A stretch of 10,940 nucleotides of DNA from an uncultured Eubacteriales bacterium (lineage in GTDB: Bacteria > Bacillota > Clostridia > Oscillospirales > Acutalibacteraceae), in assembly GCA_948933715.1 (NCBI GenBank), contig CAQZPH010000021.1, positions 1 through 10,940 on the forward strand, given 5' to 3'. The notes beneath the pieces were generated by a model, which did no database searches, had not been told where the DNA came from, and worked only from the letters and a program-made list of their open reading frames with translations. Numbering within the stretch: position 1 is the stretch's first letter; every line of letters begins with the position of its first letter. The position numbers and the translations under genes are program-made. Of this stretch, positions 7,088 through 10,940 are shown one piece after another.

Positions 7088-7184
7088 CTTTTCTTTTTTT
7101 GTTTTTCATAAATACTCTCTTCGAAAAAAATCGTTGTGTTTATATTGTGAACACTTCTTATATTTTTATTATTAAAAATTATTG

Positions 7185-7234
7185 CATAATAATTAAAATC
7201 CAAAGCCTTTCAAGATAAAAGTTGGCTTTGGATT
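7185..7234 (-). terminator. Intrinsic terminator of glmS
   Basis: A perfect 11-bp stem (AATCCAAAGCC, 7197-7207, with GGCTTTGGATT, 7224-7234) encloses a 16-nt loop. Read leftwards, TTTTAATTATT follows. The hairpin starts 8 nt after the glmS stop and separates it from the membrane-protein gene to its left. Confidence 0.85.
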
Positions 7235-7242
7235 AATTTAAT

Positions 7243-9069
7243 TTATTCAACAGTTACTGATTTGGCAAGGTTTCTTGGTTTATCTATATCGCAACCTTTT
7301 AAATGCGCAACATAATAAGCAAAAAGTTGAAGAGGTATAACTGATAATGAGGCCATCATCATGTCGCATACTTGTGGGATACAAATATTAAAATCAGAAA
7401 TTTCTTCTAAATCTTTATGCTTTTCTGTCGTTAATGATAGCACAACAGCTCCCCTTGCTTTTACTTCTTTTATGTTGCTTACCATTTTGTCAAAAAGCAT
7501 ATCATTTGTAGCAAGTGCTACAACTAAAGTACCCTCTTCTATTAAAGAAATAGTTCCATGTTTGAGTTCGCCTGCAGGGTAAGCTTCAGAATGTATATAT
7601 GAAATTTCTTTGAGCTTTAAAGATCCCTCTAGCGAAACTGCATAATCTATATTTCTACCGATAAAAAATATATTCTTGCAATTACAAAATTTCTGCGCAA
7701 ACGATTTTATAGTATCTTTATTTGCTAAAATTTCTTCTACTTTTTCTGGTAGTAGCAATAAATCATTTATATAGCTATCGTACTGCTCTTTTGTTATTTT
7801 TGAAAGCATATATGCCATATGTATAGCTAATAAGTATACAACAGACAATTGTGTACTATAGGCTTTTGTAGTTGCAACTGCAATTTCTGGCCCTGCCCAG
7901 GTATAAATAACGTCATCTGAATCGTTTGCTATGGAACTTCCCACTACATTTACAATAGATAAAACTTTTGCACCGGACGATTTAGCTTCACGAAGTGCAG
8001 CTAAAGTATCTGCTGTTTCACCAGATTGGCTAATAGATATAACCAATACACTGTCGTCAATAATAGGATCCATATATCTAAACTCAGAGGCTATTGTTAT
8101 TTCAACCGGTTTTCTAAGAATTTTCTCAAATATATATTTAGCTACAAATCCAACATGATACGCTGAGCCGCAAGCTATTATGCATATTTTACTTATTTTC
8201 TCTAGATCGTCTTTAGAAAAATTTAAGTCATCAAGAACAATTTTACCATCTTTAATTCTAGGTTTTATTGTCTCCATAATAGATTTAGGTTGTTCCATAA
8301 TCTCTTTTAGCATAAAATGCTCATATCCGGATTTTTCTGAGGTTGATATGTTCCAATCAACATGAAAAGGTATGGGTGTAACTCTGTTTTTATTTTTATC
8401 GTATACAGTAACTTTATCTTTCTTTATAATAGCAATTTCTTCGTCGTTTAGCCTTATTATATCTCTAGTTCTAGATATTATTGCCGTTACATCAGAAGCA
8501 ATAAAGTTTTCATTTTTGCCGATTCCTATTATAAGGGGGCTAGACTTTCTCATGGCAATTAGTTCATTGGGTTTATCTAGGCAAACTATCCCAAGAGCAT
8601 ATGACCCTTCTATTTTGTTTGCGACTTTAGACATAGTGTTTAAAATATCGGCATCATAATAATACTCAATAAGCTGTGCTACTACTTCGGTATCCGTGTC
8701 AGACACAAACTTTACTCCATTTTTAAGAAGTTCCTCTTTTATTTGAATGTAATTTTCAATGATCCCGTTATGAACCACTGCAAATTTACCCAGTTGACTC
8801 ACATGAGGGTGAGAATTTTTCTCGGAAGGTTTGCCGTGAGTTGCCCATCTAGTATGACCTATGCCTAAAAAGCCCTTTATATTGTTGCCGTTATTAATTT
8901 TATCACTTAACATCTGGAGTCTACCTTGAGCTTTTACAACTTTTAGCTCGCTGCCTGTATGAATTGCAACTCCTGCTGAGTCATAACCTCTGTATTCTAA
9001 TTTTTTAAGACCTTCTAGTAATAAAGGTGTAGCTTGGTCATAACCAATGTAACCAACTATCCCACACAT
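7243..9069 (-). CDS. glmS: Glutamine-fructose-6-phosphate aminotransferase (isomerizing), GlmS
   Basis: Cytosolic enzyme that makes glucosamine-6-phosphate from fructose-6-phosphate and glutamine, the first committed step to UDP-GlcNAc for peptidoglycan. Seen: 608 residues, the family length. Cys2, exposed after Met removal, is the class II amidotransferase nucleophile (MCGIVGYIG). GHTRWATHG (71-79), NG (101-102) and TDTE (125-128) complete the glutaminase domain. The first SIS domain has CGSAYHVG (300-307), SQSGET (347-352) and TTKAYSTQ (400-407). The second contains the SEAYPAGELKHG segment, and the protein ends in DKPRNLAKSVTVE. AGGAGGA lies 7 nt before the ATG. The 129-bp gap to the TfoX-domain gene has no terminator or convincing promoter, so read-through from upstream is possible. 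I see no glmS ribozyme core in the leader. Confidence 0.98.
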   Translation of the reverse strand: MCGIVGYIGYDQATPLLLEGLKKLEYRGYDSAGVAIHTGSELKVVKAQGRLQMLSDKINNGNNIKGFLGIGHTRWATHGKPSEKNSHPHVSQLGKFAVVHNGIIENYIQIKEELLKNGVKFVSDTDTEVVAQLIEYYYDADILNTMSKVANKIEGSYALGIVCLDKPNELIAMRKSSPLIIGIGKNENFIASDVTAIISRTRDIIRLNDEEIAIIKKDKVTVYDKNKNRVTPIPFHVDWNISTSEKSGYEHFMLKEIMEQPKSIMETIKPRIKDGKIVLDDLNFSKDDLEKISKICIIACGSAYHVGFVAKYIFEKILRKPVEITIASEFRYMDPIIDDSVLVISISQSGETADTLAALREAKSSGAKVLSIVNVVGSSIANDSDDVIYTWAGPEIAVATTKAYSTQLSVVYLLAIHMAYMLSKITKEQYDSYINDLLLLPEKVEEILANKDTIKSFAQKFCNCKNIFFIGRNIDYAVSLEGSLKLKEISYIHSEAYPAGELKHGTISLIEEGTLVVALATNDMLFDKMVSNIKEVKARGAVVLSLTTEKHKDLEEISDFNICIPQVCDMMMASLSVIPLQLFAYYVAHLKGCDIDKPRNLAKSVTVE

Positions 9070-9198
9070 ACTGATTCCTCCTAAACATTGCCTTTAATTT
9101 ATGTTTTCTTTTTATAATTCTAAGTATGTTTCCAATGATTAATCGATGATTTATACTTTTTTTGTTTATCGCTTACATCTTCCCAGATTTCAATTTGT

Positions 9199-9519
9199 TT
9201 ATTTCTTCTTTTTAGGTTTTGGTGTGGGCAATTCATCATACATAGCATTAAACAAGCCCATCAAAAATTCTTTATTATCAACTTCATCTACCACTAACAT
9301 TTCTTTTGCTCCCTCATAAGGCACTTCATAAGAAACTGTCGGCATGTAGGAAATTGCTGATTTTACTGATTTTACAAGTAATCTATCATCATATATACCT
9401 CCAACAATCTTCCCACAATAGTAAATAATAAATTCGCCCATCATTGCTCGAAAGGTAATTCCTTCTAAATCTGATAATTGCTCTAAAATGAATTGCAAAT
9501 ACTCTTTACTTGATGCCAT
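9199..9519 (-). CDS. TfoX/Sxy N-terminal-domain protein
   Basis: Stand-alone TfoX_N domain (PF04993-like). In gammaproteobacteria TfoX/Sxy promotes competence gene expression, but single-domain versions in Firmicutes have no established role, so I do not infer competence. Seen: 106 residues. The domain shows the FRAMMGEFIIYYCGKIVGGI region (23-42), DDRLLVK (44-50), YEGAKEMLVVDEVD (68-81) and FNAMYDELPTPKPKKKK (90-106), ending in a lysine-rich tail characteristic of this subgroup. The start at 9519 is preceded by GAGGT with a 6-nt spacer. It lies 22 bp after the DUF3781 gene and probably shares its transcript. Confidence 0.9.
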   Translation of the reverse strand: MASSKEYLQFILEQLSDLEGITFRAMMGEFIIYYCGKIVGGIYDDRLLVKSVKSAISYMPTVSYEVPYEGAKEMLVVDEVDNKEFLMGLFNAMYDELPTPKPKKKK

Positions 9520-9541
9520 AATTTTACCTCAACGTCAAATT

Positions 9542-9793
9542 TTATTTTAATTTATGGGCTGTAATAATTGTGTAAGTGTAAGAGTTAATCGTTATTTTAA
9601 TACCATCAGTTTCACAATACCAATTTTTGCCTTGTTTATAAATACTGCACTTTTTATCTAACACCTTATTTTTACAGTATCCAACTACATCATCGGTATC
9701 TAATTTGAGGTTTTTCTTTATTCTATAAAACCCCATTTTTGTAGTGTGGATTTTATCAACATTATCTAGCAGTATCTGTTTATTTTGCATCAT
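9542..9793 (-). CDS. DUF3781-family protein
   Basis: Small cytosolic protein of unknown function; no catalytic motif is apparent. Seen: 83 residues from ATG 9793. Family-type blocks are NVDKIHTTKMGFYRIKKNL (11-29), LDTDDVVGYCKNKVL (31-45), KGKNWYC-like QGKNWYC (54-60) and the C-terminal ITINSYTYTIITAHKLK (67-83). Two adjacent ATGs (9791-9793 and 9788-9790) are possible. GGGAG lies 6 nt before the first, which I chose; a TTG at 9808 lies upstream of that site and is rejected. Its first codons overlap the end of a tiny reading frame (9780-9845). It precedes the TfoX-domain gene by 22 bp, so the two form a small operon. Confidence 0.85.
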   Translation of the reverse strand: MMQNKQILLDNVDKIHTTKMGFYRIKKNLKLDTDDVVGYCKNKVLDKKCSIYKQGKNWYCETDGIKITINSYTYTIITAHKLK

Positions 9794-9845
9794 GTTCTTC
9801 TCCCACAAATTTCACTTCGATAATAGCTAATTTAGTATATTTCAT
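9780..9845 (-). CDS. Possible 21-codon ORF overlapping the DUF3781 start (leader peptide or gene remnant)
   Basis: From ATG 9843-9845 the frame reads 21 residues including KLAIIEVKFVGEEHDAK and stops at 9780-9782, 14 nt inside the DUF3781 gene. The codons have a purine-rich first position, as in real coding sequence. The ATG has no ribosome binding site. However, AAAGGTGG (9873-9880) lies 3 nt before an in-frame ATT (9867-9869), which would give 29 residues. An in-frame TAA lies just above that. It could be a translationally coupled leader, the tail of a decayed gene, or chance. I do not recognise the peptide. Confidence 0.3.
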   Translation of the reverse strand: MKYTKLAIIEVKFVGEEHDAK

Positions 9846-9892
9846 ATAAAAATTCTGCAGAAGACTAATCTTCCACCTTTACTGCACTACAC

Positions 9893-9918
9893 ATTATAAT
9901 ACCTAGCCTTTAGGGTAT
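9893..9918 (-). promoter_or_regulatory. Possible -10 box with adjacent inverted repeat
   Basis: Read leftwards, ATACC, a 10-nt centre and GGTAT (9918-9914 and 9903-9899) end directly against TATAAT (9898-9893). No -35 box is recognisable at 17-19 bp. The arrangement resembles an operator placed within a promoter spacer, but the arms are only 5 bp in AT-rich DNA, so support is weak. Confidence 0.25.
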
Positions 9919-9987
9919 AATTATATTATCAATATTATATTCGATATAAAATGATTGTGACTATAAAAATACATAAACTTTTAAATT

Positions 9988-10101
9988 CTATTTTTTTAAT
10001 ATACACTTTATCTCTTTATTTGCATATCTTAAATATATCAAAGTTTTATAAACATTATTTAAGCACAACCTATTTCGACAACTATTATCTATAATGTTCA
10101 T
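9988..10101 (-). CDS. Possible 37-residue ORF just downstream of a strong promoter
   Basis: From ATG 10099-10101 the frame reads 37 residues, beginning MNIIDNSCRNRLCLNNVYK and ending IKCILKK. Nine of 37 residues are Lys or Arg, and three are Cys. The predicted transcription start of the promoter at 10114-10142 is only about 6 nt upstream, so the message would be essentially leaderless. There is no ribosome binding site. The length is within what chance allows in AT-rich sequence. I do not recognise it. Confidence 0.18.
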   Translation of the reverse strand: MNIIDNSCRNRLCLNNVYKTLIYLRYANKEIKCILKK

Positions 10102-10113
10102 AAACTTATAAAA

Positions 10114-10142
10114 AGTATAACACAAACTCTCAAGTTTATCAA
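10114..10142 (-). promoter_or_regulatory. Strong leftward promoter in the gap
   Basis: Read leftwards, TTGATA (10137-10142), a 17-bp spacer and TATACT (10114-10119) each match the vegetative consensus at five of six positions. Transcription would start near 10107, about 315 nt before the DUF3781 ATG. Its -35 box lies 12 bp from that of the gdhA promoter, which points the other way. Confidence 0.65.
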
Positions 10143-10154
10143 CTACCATTAACA

Positions 10155-10183
10155 TTGAAATAAACATTAAAATGTCGTATAAT
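10155..10183 (+). promoter_or_regulatory. gdhA promoter
   Basis: TTGAAA (10155-10160), a 17-bp spacer and TATAAT (10178-10183) form a near-consensus vegetative promoter. The ribosome binding site AGAAGGAGG (10194-10202) and TTG start (10210) follow, so the untranslated leader is only about 20 nt, too short for a riboswitch. Confidence 0.85.
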
Positions 10184-10209
10184 TTAACTATATAGAAGGA
10201 GGTTATCTT

Positions 10210-10940
10210 TTGTCGTACATTGAAGAAACCCTAAATCTTGTAACTTCTCTAAACCCAAACGAGCCGGAATTTCACCAAGCTTTATATGAAGTTTTGCCTT
10301 ATTTAGAGGCTCTTATAAAAGCAAAACCTGAATATAAAAAGTACAATATCCTGGAGCGAATGTGTGAGCCTGAACGCCAAATAAAATTCCGTGTAAACTG
10401 GATTGATGATAACGGAAATATTAAAACCAATCGAGGCTATCGTGTTCAGTTTAATAGTGCTATCGGCCCTTATAAGGGTGGGCTTCGTTTTCATCCTTCG
10501 GTTAACATAAGTATAATGAAATTTCTTGGGTTTGAACAAATATTTAAAAATTCTCTCACAGGTTTACCGATTGGTGGCGCAAAAGGTGGATCAGATTTTG
10601 ATCCAAAGGGAAAAAGTGAACGCGAAATCATGGTTTTCTGCCAAAACTTTATGACTGAATTATACCGTCATATAGGTCCTAATGTAGATGTTCCTGCGGG
10701 AGATATCGGTGTTGGGTCTCGGGAGATAGGATACTTATTTGGTCAATATAAAAAAATCAAAAATGCATATGAGGGATCTTTAACAGGTAAAAGCATATCT
10801 TATGGAGGTTCTTTTGTTAGGACTGAAGCTACTGGTTATGGTCTTTTATACCTAGTTGACGAAATGTTAAGGCAAAATAATATCTCGCTGGAAGGAAAAA
10901 CTGTTTGTATATCCGGAGCAGGAAATGTTGCAATATATGC
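10210..10940 (+). CDS. gdhA: Glutamate dehydrogenase (hexameric type), C-terminus cut by window edge
   Basis: Interconverts 2-oxoglutarate plus ammonium with glutamate; a cytosolic hexamer. Seen: 243 complete codons of a family that runs to about 445-450. The substrate domain is complete: GPYKGGLRFHP (86-96), the KNSLTGLPIGGAKGGSDFDP run (113-132), and VPAGDIGVGSREIGYL (161-176). Lys89, Lys113, Lys125 and Asp165 fall at the same numbers as the catalytic and glutamate-binding residues known in the Clostridium symbiosum enzyme. The coenzyme domain begins and reaches the ISGAGNVA turn (234-241) before the edge, so NAD versus NADP preference cannot be judged. The start is TTG 10210, 7 nt after AGAAGGAGG, and the second codon Ser opens the protein; no ATG is available before residue 51. 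It has its own strong promoter and is divergent from the DUF3781 transcript. Confidence 0.97.
   Translation, partial: MSYIEETLNLVTSLNPNEPEFHQALYEVLPYLEALIKAKPEYKKYNILERMCEPERQIKFRVNWIDDNGNIKTNRGYRVQFNSAIGPYKGGLRFHPSVNISIMKFLGFEQIFKNSLTGLPIGGAKGGSDFDPKGKSEREIMVFCQNFMTELYRHIGPNVDVPAGDIGVGSREIGYLFGQYKKIKNAYEGSLTGKSISYGGSFVRTEATGYGLLYLVDEMLRQNNISLEGKTVCISGAGNVAIY

Larger units (their letters stand above)
9794..10154. other. AT-rich gap of about 360 bp without a recognised gene
   Basis: This stretch separates the DUF3781 gene from the divergent gdhA. It contains a strong leftward promoter at its right end (10114-10142), two possible tiny ORFs (9780-9845 and 9988-10101), an inverted repeat beside a TATAAT box (9893-9918), a small GAAGA-TTAG-TCTTC hairpin (9861-9874) and several ATAAAC motifs. 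I see no tRNA, known riboswitch, transposon end or CRISPR repeat in it. Confidence 0.7.

Noticed and set aside
9120..9180. Hairpin terminator between the TfoX-domain gene and glmS
   Set aside because: Only short imperfect pairing (such as CGAT with ATCG arms around an A7 tract) is present; no stable stem followed by a T-run is seen on the minus strand.
9070..9198. Possible glmS ribozyme or other riboswitch ahead of glmS
   Set aside because: No conserved ribozyme core sequence is visible, the gap is too short and AT-rich, and no stable hairpin series is apparent.
9794..9808. TTG start for the DUF3781 protein at 9808
   Set aside because: It lies upstream of GGGAG, which is placed 6 nt before ATG 9793; the added residues do not match the family start.
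10303..10539. Minus-strand ORF of 78 codons
   Set aside because: It lies fully inside gdhA in the opposite direction and resembles no protein; a shadow frame.
1..10940. Mobile element, phage, defence system or CRISPR array
   Set aside because: No transposase, integrase, terminal inverted repeats, target duplications or regularly spaced repeats are visible; gene content is housekeeping.

Overview
The window comes from a low-GC Gram-positive anaerobe, most likely class Clostridia. The basis is the AT-rich sequence with A/T-ending codons, strong AGGAGG-type ribosome binding sites, formate-tetrahydrofolate ligase, two members of the CmpB-type membrane family, a BaiN/HI0933-like flavoprotein, and a glutamate dehydrogenase whose catalytic residues fall at the Clostridium symbiosum positions. 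I see no insertion sequence, phage gene, CRISPR array, tRNA or rRNA. It looks like ordinary chromosomal housekeeping sequence.

Left block (1-5392, all minus strand). A compact run is read leftwards from a promoter near 5421: fhs (one-carbon activation), tsaE and tsaB (tRNA t6A modification), rpiB (pentose phosphate), upp (uracil salvage) and a CmpB-family membrane protein. A hairpin terminator at 698-724 closes it. A partial BaiN/HI0933-like flavoprotein follows and runs off the left edge; its only well-placed start codon is ATA.

Middle (5393-7234). A divergent promoter region drives fhs leftwards and a monocistronic RodA/FtsW-family glycan polymerase rightwards. The terminator hairpin of the latter overlaps the 3' end of a convergent second CmpB-family gene, whose start region contains a suspicious A7 tract.

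Right block (7197-10940). glmS, the first enzyme of amino-sugar synthesis, has a normal leader without the glmS ribozyme. Upstream lie a TfoX N-terminal-domain protein and a DUF3781 protein, also minus strand. A gene-poor AT-rich gap (9794-10154) holds a strong leftward promoter far from the next recognised gene, two possible tiny ORFs and a recurring ATAAAC motif. A strong rightward promoter then drives gdhA (TTG start), which is cut by the right edge.

Functionally the window mixes nitrogen and one-carbon metabolism (gdhA, fhs), precursor supply for and polymerisation of the cell wall (glmS, rodA-like), nucleotide and pentose salvage, and tRNA modification. No convincing new multi-gene system is visible. 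The items worth checking are non-canonical starts, a possible homopolymer frameshift, the gap upstream of the DUF3781 gene, and repeated palindromes at the fhs promoter.
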